NCBI RefSeq assembly: GCF_000720635.1
Contig: NZ_JOCF01000032.1
Span: forward strand, 1 to 64,000
Origin: Streptomyces sp. NRRL WC-3742
GTDB lineage: Bacteria; Actinomycetota; Actinomycetes; Streptomycetales; Streptomycetaceae
Reading direction: 5' to 3'
Length of the DNA stretch: 64,000 bases
Below the pieces are notes generated by a model. The model searched no databases and was not told the origin of the DNA. It saw only the letters and a list, made by a program, of their open reading frames with translations. Below are positions 24,283 through 38,900 of this stretch, piece after piece (the stretch's first letter is position 1; every line of letters starts with the position of its first letter). Position numbers and translations under genes: made by a program.

Positions 24283-24965
24283 CCACCGTGATCGAGGCCC
24301 GTGACCTCGCCCTGGCCTTCGGCGAGACGCCCGCCCTGCGCGGGGCGAGCCTGTCCGTCGAGGCCGGCGAGGTGCTCGCCATCATGGGGCCCAGCGGCTC
24401 CGGCAAGTCCACCCTGCTGCACTGCCTGGCCGGCATCCTCGTCCCCGACGCGGGCGAGGTGCTCTTCAACGGGCAGCGCATCGACACCCTGCCCGAGGCC
24501 AAGCGCAGCGCCTTACGCCGTGACAGGTTCGGTTTCGTCTTCCAGTTCGGCCAGCTGGTACCGGAGTTGACGGCGGAGGAGAACGTCGCCCTGCCGCTGC
24601 TGCTGAACGGGGTGCGCCGCTCGGCCGCCCTCGCCGAGGCCCGGCCCTGGTTCGAGCGGCTCGGCCTGGACGGTATGGGCGGGCGCCGCTCCGGCGAGCT
24701 GTCCGGCGGGCAGGCGCAGCGCGTGGCGCTGGCCCGGGGCCTGGTGGCCCGTCCGCAGGTGCTGTTCGCCGACGAGCCGACCGGCGCGCTGGACTCGCTG
24801 ACCGGCGAGCAGGTGATGGAGCTGATGGTCGGCGCGGCCCGGGAACAGGGCACCACCGTCATCCTGGTCACCCACGAGGCCCGGGTCGCCGCGTACGCGG
24901 ACCGCGAGGCCGTCGTGCGCGACGGCCAGGCCCGTACCCTGTCGGCCGGGTCGGTGGCCCCGTGA
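24279..24965 (+). CDS. ABC transporter ATP-binding protein (padR operon)
   Basis: 228 aa from GTG 24279, overlapping the padR stop by 4 bases. Walker A GPSGSGKST, Q-loop FQFGQLVPELT, signature LSGGQAQRVALAR, Walker B VLFADEPTGALDS and H-loop VTHEARVA are intact. LolD/MacB-like subclass. Partner of the FtsX-type permease overlapping its 3' end. Confidence 0.94.
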   Translation: MTTVIEARDLALAFGETPALRGASLSVEAGEVLAIMGPSGSGKSTLLHCLAGILVPDAGEVLFNGQRIDTLPEAKRSALRRDRFGFVFQFGQLVPELTAEENVALPLLLNGVRRSAALAEARPWFERLGLDGMGGRRSGELSGGQAQRVALARGLVARPQVLFADEPTGALDSLTGEQVMELMVGAAREQGTTVILVTHEARVAAYADREAVVRDGQARTLSAGSVAP

Positions 24966-27220
24966 TCGCCTTCGCCCTGCGGCTGGCCGTCAGCGGCGGC
25001 CGGGAGGCCCTGGCCCGGTTGGCCACCATCATGGCGGCGGTGGCGATCGGGGTCGGGCTGCTGCTCTCCACCTTCGCCAGCGTCAACGCGATCGGTGAGA
25101 CGAACGACCGCCAGCACTGGATGAACACGGGCGCTCAGAGCCCGGCGGCGACCTCCGCGGCGAACAAGCTGTGGTGGGAAGCCCGGATGGACTACTACGA
25201 CGGCAAGAACCTCTTCCAGGTCGAGGTGGCGGCCGACGGGGCCGCCGCGCCGGTGCCGCCCGGTCTGGACAGGCTGCCGGCCCCGGGGGAGTACTACGCC
25301 TCGCCCGCGCTGCAGAAGCTCATGGGTTCCGTCCCGGCCGCCGAACTGGCCGACCGCTTCCCGGGCCACCTGGCGGGGACCGTCGGGAACGCGGCCCTGC
25401 CCTCCCCGGACAGTCGCACGATCGTCGTCGGCCGTACCGTGGACGAGGTGAAGGCGCTGCCCGAGGCCGTGGCCGTGACCAGCATCGCGACCACCACGCT
25501 GGAGGAGTGCGAGCACGGTTGCTTCGGCGAGGGCGTCAAGGGCGACGCCATGGTGCTGATCCTCACCGTGGTGGCCGGGGCGCTGTTCTTCCCGGTGCTG
25601 ATCTTCATCGGCACCGCCACCCGGCTCTCCGCCGCCGCCCGGGAGCAGCGCTTCGCCGCGATGCGGCTGGTCGGGGCGACCCCGGCGCAGATCTCGGTGG
25701 TCGCCGCGGTGGAGTCCACGGTCGCGGCGGCGGTCGGGACGGTGGCCGGCTTCCTGCTCTACTTCGCGCTGCGGCCGCTGGTCGCGGACGTGCCGTTCAC
25801 CGGGCAGCGGTTCTTCCTCGACGACCTCGGTGTGAGTTCGCTGCAGGCGGTCGCGGTCGCGCTGGGCGTGCCGCTGGCGACGGCGGTGTCCGCCCGGCTG
25901 GCGCTGCGCCGGGTGGTGATCTCCCCGCTCGGGGTGTCGCGCCGGGTGACGCCCAAGCCGCCGCGTGCCTGGAGGCTGATCCCGCTGGCGGCGGGTCTCG
26001 GCGAACTGGGCTGGTTCGTCGTCCACCACCCGAGCACGACGAACGCCCAGTCGCTGGCCTACCTGAGCGGGTTCGTGCTGGTGATGCTCGGCCTGGTGAG
26101 CGCGGGGCCGTGGCTGACGATGGCCACCGCCCAGCTCGTGGCCCGGCGGACGAGCCGCCCGGGCTCGCTGATCGCGATGCGGCGGCTGGCGGACGACCCG
26201 AAGGCGGGCTTCCGTTCGGTGGCGGGCCTGGTGCTGGCGCTGTTCGTCACCTCGGCGACGGTCGGGATCATCGGCACGATCAACAGCGAGCGGGGCGCGT
26301 CCCTGAGCGGCGACCAGATGGTGCGCAAGTCGATCGTGGACGCCTCGAGGAGCGGCTGGGGCAACGGCATCGAGGCCGGGAGCAGCGAGGGCACCATCGC
26401 CTCGGTCTCCGCCGACGTGGTGGCGCAGGCGCGGGCCGTCCCCGGCTTCGAAGGGCTGGCGATCGTCCACGAGAACCCCGCGGGCCTCGGCGCGGTGATG
26501 CGCGGTCGGCACAGGCTCTTCCCGGCCCTGGTGCGCTGCTCGGACCTGGCGCAGGTCCCGGTGGTCGGGCAGTGTGCGCCCGGCGCCGCCGTCGCGGCCG
26601 TCGACCGGTACCAGTTCGTGGACCTCCAGAGCGGCGCGGGGAAGGTGTGGCCGGCCGTGCCGATCTCGGCGGAGGAGGTCGACAAGCTGCCGGTGCGGGC
26701 GCTCTATGCGACGACCGACGGCTCCACCTCGGCACTGGAGCGGCTGCGGTCCCTGTTCGCCCGCAACTACCCCTCGCACGAGCCCCGGTTGGCCGACGAC
26801 TGGGCCTCCGCCGGGCAGCAACGGCTCCAGGGCTGGCGCCAGTTGGCGAACGTCGTCCTGCTGACCACTCTGCCGATCGCCGGGTGCAGTCTCGCGGTGA
26901 GCGTGGTCGCCGGGCTCTCCGACCGCCGACGCCCGTTCGCGATGCTGCGGCTGACCGGTGCGCCGCTGCAACTGCTGCGCAAGGTCGTCGGACTGGAGAG
27001 CGCGGTGCCGCTGCTGGTGGTGTCGGCGATCTCGATCGGGGCGGGCTTCGCCTCGGCGGCGATGTTCCTCAAGTCGCAGATGAAGTACGACCTGGCCTCG
27101 CCGGGCGCGGTGTACTACGGGCTGACGGCCTTCGGGATCGCCGCCTCGCTGGGGATCATCGCCTCCACCCTGCCGCTGCTGCGGCGGATCACGGGGCCGG
27201 AGGCGGCCCGCAACGGCTGA
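24962..27220 (+). CDS. ABC transporter permease, FtsX type (padR operon)
   Basis: 752 aa from GTG 24962 (GTGA overlap). First helix at ~12-38, extracytoplasmic region, three clustered helices from ~195 (AMVLILTVVAGALFFPVLIF; REQRFAAMRLVGAT is the conserved FtsX coupling segment), further helices at ~320-450, a large loop, and a terminal three-helix FtsX unit from ~625 with RRPFAMLRLTGAP as the second coupling segment. Exporter of unknown substrate, possibly antimicrobial or bacitracin-like resistance, given PadR control. Confidence 0.9.
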   Translation: MIAFALRLAVSGGREALARLATIMAAVAIGVGLLLSTFASVNAIGETNDRQHWMNTGAQSPAATSAANKLWWEARMDYYDGKNLFQVEVAADGAAAPVPPGLDRLPAPGEYYASPALQKLMGSVPAAELADRFPGHLAGTVGNAALPSPDSRTIVVGRTVDEVKALPEAVAVTSIATTTLEECEHGCFGEGVKGDAMVLILTVVAGALFFPVLIFIGTATRLSAAAREQRFAAMRLVGATPAQISVVAAVESTVAAAVGTVAGFLLYFALRPLVADVPFTGQRFFLDDLGVSSLQAVAVALGVPLATAVSARLALRRVVISPLGVSRRVTPKPPRAWRLIPLAAGLGELGWFVVHHPSTTNAQSLAYLSGFVLVMLGLVSAGPWLTMATAQLVARRTSRPGSLIAMRRLADDPKAGFRSVAGLVLALFVTSATVGIIGTINSERGASLSGDQMVRKSIVDASRSGWGNGIEAGSSEGTIASVSADVVAQARAVPGFEGLAIVHENPAGLGAVMRGRHRLFPALVRCSDLAQVPVVGQCAPGAAVAAVDRYQFVDLQSGAGKVWPAVPISAEEVDKLPVRALYATTDGSTSALERLRSLFARNYPSHEPRLADDWASAGQQRLQGWRQLANVVLLTTLPIAGCSLAVSVVAGLSDRRRPFAMLRLTGAPLQLLRKVVGLESAVPLLVVSAISIGAGFASAAMFLKSQMKYDLASPGAVYYGLTAFGIAASLGIIASTLPLLRRITGPEAARNG

Positions 27221-27237
27221 CCGCCCGTCGGTCCGGA

Positions 27238-27274
27238 TACCCCGTCACCCGCCTGTTCAGCGCGTGACGGGGTA
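27238..27274. terminator. Terminator between the permease and NUDIX genes
   Basis: 11-bp perfect stem TACCCCGTCAC / GTGACGGGGTA. The right arm and part of the loop lie inside the last codons of the convergent NUDIX gene, so one hairpin serves both directions. Confidence 0.7.
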
Positions 27275-27709
27275 GCCGTGCGTGTCGGCCTTCAGCTCCG
27301 GGCGCAGCTGCGCCAGCCAGCTGCCGAGTACCAGCGCGGACGGGTAGAACATCGGCTGCGGCAGCGCGTCCACCGGCAGGCGCTCCCAGCCGGCGCAGGC
27401 GTGCGGCTCGGTGACGTACGCCTGCGCCAGGCTCTCCGGGGCGAGCACGGCGGCGGTGAGCCGGGGCCGGCCGAGGTCGTGGTCGAGGTGCAGGGCCAGT
27501 ACCCGCATCGCCCCGGCGGGCAGCACGATGCCCGTCTCCTCGGCGAGTTCGCGCGCCGCCGTCTGCTCGAAGGACTCGCCCGGGTCGACCTTGCCGCCGG
27601 GCAGGCTCCAGGTGGGCGGCTCGCCGGCGGTGGTGCGGCGGCCGATCAGCACCCGGCCGTCCCCGGTGGGGACGATGACCCCGGCGCCGAGCATCGGTGC
27701 GGTCGTCAA
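27257..27709 (-). CDS. NUDIX hydrolase
   Basis: 150 aa from TTG 27709, with GGAG 8 bases upstream. The NUDIX box is complete: GGKVDPGESFEQTAARELAEE continuing T-G (GX5EX7REUXEEXGU, residues ~38-60). It resembles ADP-ribose/8-oxo-dGTP type hydrolases, but the substrate is not determined by sequence. Lies 25 bases after the large SDR gene start region ends on the same strand, possibly co-transcribed. Confidence 0.92.
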   Translation of the reverse strand: MTTAPMLGAGVIVPTGDGRVLIGRRTTAGEPPTWSLPGGKVDPGESFEQTAARELAEETGIVLPAGAMRVLALHLDHDLGRPRLTAAVLAPESLAQAYVTEPHACAGWERLPVDALPQPMFYPSALVLGSWLAQLRPELKADTHGYPVTR

Positions 27710-27725
27710 CTCGCTTGCTCCTTAG

Positions 27726-32341
<4,616 letters not shown>

Positions 32342-32448
32342 GCGCCACCCTCCGATGTCGATCGTGCACTGATCGCATCATCGTGACAGCGCGCACCGGC
32401 GCTCGAGCTGTACGGCACCACCGCCGTCGAGGTGACGCCCCGGGGCGG

Positions 32449-32838
32449 TCAGCCCAGCTCGTACTCCAGGACGAAGGTGTGGGCGCCGGACTCGTCGACG
32501 GTCAGGTGGAACTCCCCGGTGATCCCGGCCAGCTCGCCCGCCCCCGTGCCCGGCGCCACGCGTATCGTCGTGCCGGACGTGTCCCACGCGGCGTGCTGGA
32601 GCACGAACGAGCCCTTGCGCCCGTCCAGTTCACCCGTCACGTGCTCCACCGCCACGTACGAGGCCGGCTCGCCGCCCGGCCCGCCGACCGACAGCATCCG
32701 CACCTCGCTGGTGCCGCTGAGCGCACCCGTGAACACCTTGGCGATCCTGATCCGCCCGAAGGAGGCGCTCTCGCGCTCCTCCACCTCCACCTGCTCGAAC
32801 GTGGTCAGCTCGAACGACCCCGCAGCCCTGAACCCCAT
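32449..32838 (-). CDS. DUF3224-domain protein
   Basis: 129 aa; the whole chain is one DUF3224 beta-barrel-like domain (AAGSFELTTFEQVEVEE, VEHVTGELDGRKGSFVLQH, GTGAGELAGITGEF). Cytosolic and small. Family function unknown; members look like lipocalin/allene-oxide-cyclase-type folds. ATG start; monocistronic, and divergent from the pseudouridine synthase gene. Confidence 0.92.
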   Translation of the reverse strand: MGFRAAGSFELTTFEQVEVEERESASFGRIRIAKVFTGALSGTSEVRMLSVGGPGGEPASYVAVEHVTGELDGRKGSFVLQHAAWDTSGTTIRVAPGTGAGELAGITGEFHLTVDESGAHTFVLEYELG

Positions 32839-32948
32839 GGCACCGTCCCCTCGTCAGCCGTGTACGACCGTTCCTCGATCGTGCTCGGGACGCTAGCAGC
32901 CACCACTGACAATCGCCCCTGCCCGGGAGCACTAGGCTGGGCCGGGAG

Positions 32949-33902
32949 ATGAGACGCAAGAACCGACGCCCGGCCTCCCCCCTCCCGCAGCGCAACGGCG
33001 TGGACCCGGTGCACCTGCGGCTTCCCCTGGAGGGCCCCTGGCCCACCGTGCGGGCGTACCTCGTCGAGAGGCTGCCCACCGTCGGCGCCGAGCGGGTCGA
33101 CGAGGCGCTGCGCGGGCGGGAGATCGTCGGCGAGGAGGGCCCGGTCGCGCCGGAGGAACCGTTTCGCCCTGGTGCACACCTGTGGTTCTACCGCGACCAC
33201 CCCGAGGAGGTGCACGTCCCGTTCGAGCTGGTCGTGCTCCACCGGGACGAGCACCTCGTCGTCGTCGACAAGCCGCACTTCCTGGCCACCACCCCGCGCG
33301 GCCGGCACGTGATCGAGACGGCGCTGTCCCGGCTGCGCCACGGCCTCGAGCTGCCCGCGCTCAGCCCCGCGCACCGCCTGGACCGGCTCACCGCGGGCCT
33401 GGCCATGTTCGTGGTGCGCCCGGAGGACCGTGGCGCCTACCAGACGCTCTTCCGCGACCGCCTGGTCCGCAAGGAGTACCGCGCGGTCGCCGCCTACGAC
33501 CCGGCGCTGGAGCTGCCGCGCACCGTCCGCAGCCACATCGTCAAGGAGCGCGGGGTGATCGCCGCCCGGGAGCTCGACGCGCCGCCGAACAGCGAGAGCC
33601 GGGTCGACCTGCTGACCCACCGAGACGGCCTCGGCCACTACCGCCTGCGCCCCCTCAGCGGCCGCACCCACCAGCTGCGCCTGCACATGTCGGGCCTGGG
33701 CCTGCCGATCCTCGGGGACCCGGTCTACCCCGTGGTGCTGCCCGAACCGGCCCCGGACGACTTCCGCCGCCCGCTGCAACTGCTCGCCTCCTCCGTCGAG
33801 TTCACCGACCCCCTGACCGGCCGCGAGCGGTACTTCGAGACCCGCCGCACCCTCCGGGCGTGGACGGACCCGGACGGCTGGGCAGGCGAAGGCGGGTCCT
33901 AG
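32949..33902 (+). CDS. RluA-family RNA pseudouridine synthase
   Basis: 317 aa. N-terminal S4-like part is short (VRAYLVERLPTVGAERVDEALRGREI). The catalytic domain contains VDKPHFLATTPRG and the HRLDRLTAGL motif with the catalytic Asp, then KEYRAV and LSGRTHQLRLHMSGLGLPILGDP. Isomerises uridine to pseudouridine in rRNA or tRNA. The exact target cannot be read from sequence. ATG 32949 with GGGAGA. Confidence 0.93.
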   Translation: MRRKNRRPASPLPQRNGVDPVHLRLPLEGPWPTVRAYLVERLPTVGAERVDEALRGREIVGEEGPVAPEEPFRPGAHLWFYRDHPEEVHVPFELVVLHRDEHLVVVDKPHFLATTPRGRHVIETALSRLRHGLELPALSPAHRLDRLTAGLAMFVVRPEDRGAYQTLFRDRLVRKEYRAVAAYDPALELPRTVRSHIVKERGVIAARELDAPPNSESRVDLLTHRDGLGHYRLRPLSGRTHQLRLHMSGLGLPILGDPVYPVVLPEPAPDDFRRPLQLLASSVEFTDPLTGRERYFETRRTLRAWTDPDGWAGEGGS

Positions 33903-33992
33903 GACGGCCTGCCGATCTAGGACGAACGGACCAAGCCCCGCTGGGTCCGCCGCCCGATCCACCCCCCGGCCGGGCGGGGCGAAAGTGGGGGC

Positions 33993-34754
33993 ATGAAGCG
34001 ATCTGCACCGCACAACACCGCTCCCGTCGCCCTGGTCACGGGCGCCTCCCGGGGCCTCGGCCGGGCCCTCGCGCAGGCGCTCGCCGAGGACGGCTGGCAG
34101 CTGGTGATCACCGCCCGTGGCGCGGCCGAACTCGCCGTGGCCGAGGCCGAACTGGCGGCCGTCACCACCGTCGTGGCCCTGCCCGGGTCGATCGTCGACG
34201 ACGACCACCGGGCCCGGCTGGCCGAGGCCGCCGAGCGGCTCGGCGGCGCCGCGCTGCTGGTGAACAACGCCGGCACGCTCAACGGCGCCCCCGCGCCCGG
34301 CGCCGAGCCGCTGCCCCGGCTGGCCGCGTACCCGTTGCCGGACCTGCTGGAGACCTTCGAGGTCAACGCGCTCGCCCCGATCGCCCTCACCCAGCTCGTC
34401 CTTCCCCAACTGCGCGCCCACCGGGGCGCCGTGCTCAACATCAGCTCGGACGCGGCCGTGGAGGCGTACGTCGGCTGGGGCGGCTACGGCGCCAGCAAGG
34501 CGGCGCTGGACCAGGCGAGCGCCGTACTCGCCCGCGAGGAGGGGGAGTTGCGGGTCTGGGCGGTCGACCCGGGCAGCATGCGCACCCGGATGCTCCAGGA
34601 GGCGAGCCCCGGGGAGGACATCTCCGGCGAGGCCCTGCCGGAGCAGGTGGCCCCCGTCCTGCTCGCCCTGGTGCGCGAGCGCAGCGCCTCCGGCCGCTAC
34701 CGCGCCGAGGACCTCGCCGCCGTCGCATCCGTCCCGTCCGGGGGCGGCAGGTGA
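33993..34754 (+). CDS. SDR-family oxidoreductase
   Basis: 253 aa classical SDR: TGASRGLG (dinucleotide site), NNAG, NISSD with the catalytic Ser, and YGASKAAL (intact YxxxK). DPGSMRTRM follows. Unlike the two other SDRs described, the catalytic triad is complete, so it is probably an active NADP-dependent reductase. Its stop overlaps the queA start (GTGA), so the pair is co-translated, an association whose meaning is unclear. Confidence 0.92.
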   Translation: MKRSAPHNTAPVALVTGASRGLGRALAQALAEDGWQLVITARGAAELAVAEAELAAVTTVVALPGSIVDDDHRARLAEAAERLGGAALLVNNAGTLNGAPAPGAEPLPRLAAYPLPDLLETFEVNALAPIALTQLVLPQLRAHRGAVLNISSDAAVEAYVGWGGYGASKAALDQASAVLAREEGELRVWAVDPGSMRTRMLQEASPGEDISGEALPEQVAPVLLALVRERSASGRYRAEDLAAVASVPSGGGR

Positions 34755-35887
34755 CGACGGCCGAGGCGGACCTCGGCCTCGGGCCCGAGTTCACCGTCCC
34801 GCCCGAACTCTCCGCCCGCGCACCGGCGGAGGCCCGAGGCGGGGCCCGCGACGGCGTGCGGATGCTCGTCGGCCGCCGCGACGTCGGCCGCCGCGACGTC
34901 GGCAGACGCGCTGCCGCTCCGCGTGACGCCGCCCCGGAAGCCGAAGCCCGCACCGAGCACCGCCGCTTCTCCGACCTGCCCGAGGTGCTCCGCCCGGGCG
35001 ACCTCCTGGTGGTCAACAACTCGGCCACCCTCCCCGCCGCGCTGCCCGGCCGCCTGCCGGACGGAACGCCGGTCGCGCTGCACCTGTCCTCCGCGCAGCC
35101 GGACGGACTCGGCACCCACCTGGTGGAGCTCCGCCGGGTGGAGCCGGGCCGGGCCGCCGCCTACTACCCGCCCGAGGAGACCCCGGCCCGCCCGGGCCTG
35201 CGGATCTCCCTACCGGCCGGAGGCGCCGCCGAGCTGACGGCCTCCTTCACCGCCCGCCTCTGGCACGCGGAACTCGCCCTGCCGGCACCCCTGTTGCCCT
35301 ATCTCGCGCAGCACGGCCGGGCGATCCGCTACGGCTACGTGGACCGCGAGTGGCCGATCGAGGCGTACCAGACGGCCTTCGCGACCGTCCCCGGCAGCAG
35401 CGAAATGCCCAGCGCCGCCCGCCCGTTCACCGCCGACACGGTGGCCCGACTGGCCGGCCGGGGCGTGCTCCTCGCCCCGGTCACCCTGCACACCGGCGTC
35501 GCCTCGCCGGAGGCGCACGAGGCCCCGTACGCCGAGCGCTTCCACGTCCCGGCGGCCACCGCCCGCCTGGTCGGCCACGTCCGCTCCGGCGGCGGCCGGG
35601 TGATCGCGGTCGGCACCACGGTGGTCCGCGCCCTGGAGTCGGCCGCCGCGCCGGACGGGACGGTCCAGGAGGCGGACGGCTGGACGGAGTTGGTGATCAC
35701 CCCGGAGCGCGGCGTCCGCGCCGTGGACGGTCTGCTCACCGGCTGGCACGAGCCGCGCGCCTCGCACCTGCTGATGCTCGCCGCCGTCGCCGGGCGCCCG
35801 CTGCTCGCCGACTGCTACCGCGAGGCCGTGCAACACCGGTACCTGTGGCACGAGTTCGGGGACGTGAACCTGCTGCTGCCGAACTGA
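34751..35887 (+). CDS. queA: S-adenosylmethionine:tRNA ribosyltransferase-isomerase (QueA family)
   Basis: 378 aa from GTG 34751 (GTGA overlap with the SDR). QueA hallmarks: LRPGDLLVVNNSATLPA, IRYGYVDREWPIEAYQT, VTLHTG, and IAVGTTVVRALES. QueA moves the ribosyl part of SAM onto preQ1-tRNA to give epoxyqueuosine. The N-terminus has a charged insertion with GRRDVG repeated. No other queuosine genes are in the window, and this branch of QueA may have a divergent role. Confidence 0.88.
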   Translation: MTTAEADLGLGPEFTVPPELSARAPAEARGGARDGVRMLVGRRDVGRRDVGRRAAAPRDAAPEAEARTEHRRFSDLPEVLRPGDLLVVNNSATLPAALPGRLPDGTPVALHLSSAQPDGLGTHLVELRRVEPGRAAAYYPPEETPARPGLRISLPAGGAAELTASFTARLWHAELALPAPLLPYLAQHGRAIRYGYVDREWPIEAYQTAFATVPGSSEMPSAARPFTADTVARLAGRGVLLAPVTLHTGVASPEAHEAPYAERFHVPAATARLVGHVRSGGGRVIAVGTTVVRALESAAAPDGTVQEADGWTELVITPERGVRAVDGLLTGWHEPRASHLLMLAAVAGRPLLADCYREAVQHRYLWHEFGDVNLLLPN

Positions 35888-35904
35888 CGGCTCCGGAGAC
35901 GGAG

Positions 35905-38900
35905 TCAGGCGGCCGTCGAGCCCGGGGGCAGTTCCAGCTCGAACCAGACCACCTTGCCGTTCCGGGTGCGCCGGCTGCCCCAGCGGTGGGCGAGTTCGTT
36001 GACCAGGTGGATGCCGCGCCCGCCCTCGTCCTCGGTGTGGGCGCGGCGCATCCGGGGCACCTCACTCTCCCGGTCCGCGACCTCGACGGTGAGCGTGCGG
36101 TTGCAGAACAGCCGTAGCTGGGTGGGCGATCCGGCGTGCACCAGGGCGTTGGTGATCAGCTCGCTGGTCAGCAGCTCGGCCCAGTCGGCGAGGGCGCCGA
36201 GGCCCCAGGACTCCAGCGTCTCGCGGGCGAAGCGGCGCGAGTGGGCGACCATCTCGCGGTCCCCGGTGAGCGGCAGGGAGGCGATCCGGTCGGCGCCCGC
36301 CGGGCGGACCTGGGCCATGAGGACGGCGATGTCGTCCTCACTGGTGGGGCCGGTGAGCCGGGTCAGCACGGCGTCGCAGGTCTGCTCCAGCGTGCGGCGG
36401 CGGTCGGCGACGGTGCGGCAGAGCAGTTGCAGGCCCTCGTCCAGGTCGTGGCCCCGGCGCTCGACCAGCCCGTCGGTGTACAGAGTGAGGATCGCCTCCT
36501 CGGGGAGGGTGAACTCGGCGCTGTCGAACGGGACTCCGCCCACCCCGAGCGGCGCCCCGGGCGGCAGCTCGACCAGGTCCGCCCGGCCCTCGGTGTCGGC
36601 GACCACCGGCGGCAGGTGGCCCGCGCAGGCGGCGGTGCAACTGCGGTCCGCCGGGTCGTACACCACGCAGACGCAGGTGGCGAACTGCCCTTCGCCGAGC
36701 GCCGTGGTGGCCTCGTCCAGCCGGTACATGACCCGCGCCGGGTCCAGGTCGAGGGTGATCAACGTACGGGCGACGGTGCGCAGTTGGCCCATCGTCGCGG
36801 CGGCCCGGATGCCGTGGCCCATCACGTCGCCGACGATCAGCGCGACCCTCCCGGCGGCCAGCGGCACCACGTCGAACCAGTCGCCGCCGACCTCGCTGAC
36901 CACGCTGCTCGGCAGGTACCGGTAGGCGATCTCCAGCCCGAGCGTGCGGTGGATCTCCTGCGGCAGCAGGCTGCGCTGCAGCATCAGGGCGGTGTCGCGC
37001 TCGCGGCGGTACAGCCGGGCGTTGTCGATGGCCAGCGCCGTCCGGGAGACCAGTTCCTCGGCCAGCGAGCGGTCCTCCGGGCCGAACGGCACCGGGTTGC
37101 GGGTGCGGATGAACTCCGCGCCGCCGAGCACCACTCCGCGCGCCACCAGCGGCACCATCAGGTACGAGTGCACCCCGGCGGACAGGCCCGGCTCCACCCG
37201 GTCGGGGGAGGCGGCGATCCGGCGCATGTCGGCCTCCGTCACCTCGGAGATCAGGATCGAGCGGCGGGTGCGCAGGCTCTCGGCGTACACCTGCGCGGAC
37301 TGGGAGGACTCGCCGACCTGGTCGGCGGTCACGGTCAGGGCGCCGTCACCGCCGGTCACGTCGCCGACTGCCACCGCCCGCATCAGCACCGCTCCGTCGG
37401 CCGGGACGGGCCCGGGCTCCTCACCGCCGAGCACCGTGTCGCGCAGGTCCACCGTCACGAAGTCCGCGAAGCGCGGCAGCACCACCTCGACCAACTCCCG
37501 GGCGGTGCGGTGCAGATCGAGCGTGGTGCCGATGCGGGCCGTCGCCTCGTTCAGCAGCGACAGGCGCTGCTGCGCGGCCCGGGCCTCGTCCAGCGCCCGC
37601 TGCCGCGCGTCCGAGGCGTCCCGCTCGCGGGTGTACAGCAGCGCGTTGTCGATCGACACGGCCGCCCGTACCGCCAACTCCCCGGCCAGCGCCAGGTCCT
37701 CGTCCACGTACGGGCGGTCGACGAGGGTGCGGTAGAACCCGGCGACACCGATCGGCGTCCCGCGCGCGATCAGCGGGACGACCATGAAGGAGCGCACGTT
37801 CTGCTCGCGGATGGCCGCCGTGCGCACCGGATCGTCGGCGAACCAGGCCAGCCCCTGCTCGTCCATCCTCGGCACCAGCACCGGCTCCCGATGCTCCAGG
37901 CACCACGCGTACGGCGAGCCGGGCGGGAACCGGTGCACCCCGCCGAGCCGGGCGATCGGCGACAGGGTGGAGCCGGGCACCGAGTGGAAGGCCATCCGCC
38001 GCAGCAGCGCGGACCCGTCCGTCGTGGCGGCCGCCTCGCGCTCGCCGTGCACCAGCCCGTCCAGGATCTCCACCACCACCGTGTCCGCCAGCCGGGGCGT
38101 CGCCACCTCGGCCAACTCCTGGGCGGTGCGGTCGATTTCGAGGGTGGTGCCGATCCTGGTCGAGGCGACGTTGACCAGCGCCAGCCGCTCCTGCGCCGCC
38201 TTCGCCTCGCGCAGCGCCTGCTGCCGCGCCAGCACGGTCTGGTGCTGGCGCAGGTACAGCCGGGCGTTGTCGAGGGCGACGGCGGCGCGCGAGGCCAGCT
38301 CCTCGCCGAGGGTGATGTCGGCCTCGGCGAAGGACTCGCGCGCACCGCGCCGCGAGTACACCACCATGCCGAGGGTGGTGCCGCGCGCGACCAGCGGGGT
38401 GATCCGCACCGAGCGGGGCCGGTCGCCGAGGAAGGCGCGCCTGCGGCTCTCGGTGACGCCGTCGCTCAGCAGCGGCGGCACCACCACCGTCCGCCCGGTG
38501 GCCAGCGCCCTGGCGTACGGGGAGTCCGGCGGCAGCTCGTACAGCGCGTCCACCGGCAGCGCCTCGGCCGGGTACAGCGGATCGTCGGTGGCCAGCGCCA
38601 GGCGGCGCACCAGCATCGGGGCCTGCGGGTCCGGGGGCTCCACGCTGCGGCCGGCGACCAGCGCCTCCAGGGCGAACACCCCGCTCACGTCCGCGACCTG
38701 GGGCACCATCGCGTCCGCCAGCTCGCGGGCGGTCTGGTGCAGGTCGAGGGTGGTGCCGATCGAGGCCGTGGCGTCCACCAGCAGCGTCAGGCGCTCCTGC
38801 GCCCGGGCGGCGCGGGCGTCGGCGCGGAAGCGCGCGGTGATGTCGACGACGGTCGCGCTCACCCCGAGCACCCGCCCGCCCCGGTCCTGCAGCCGGAAGT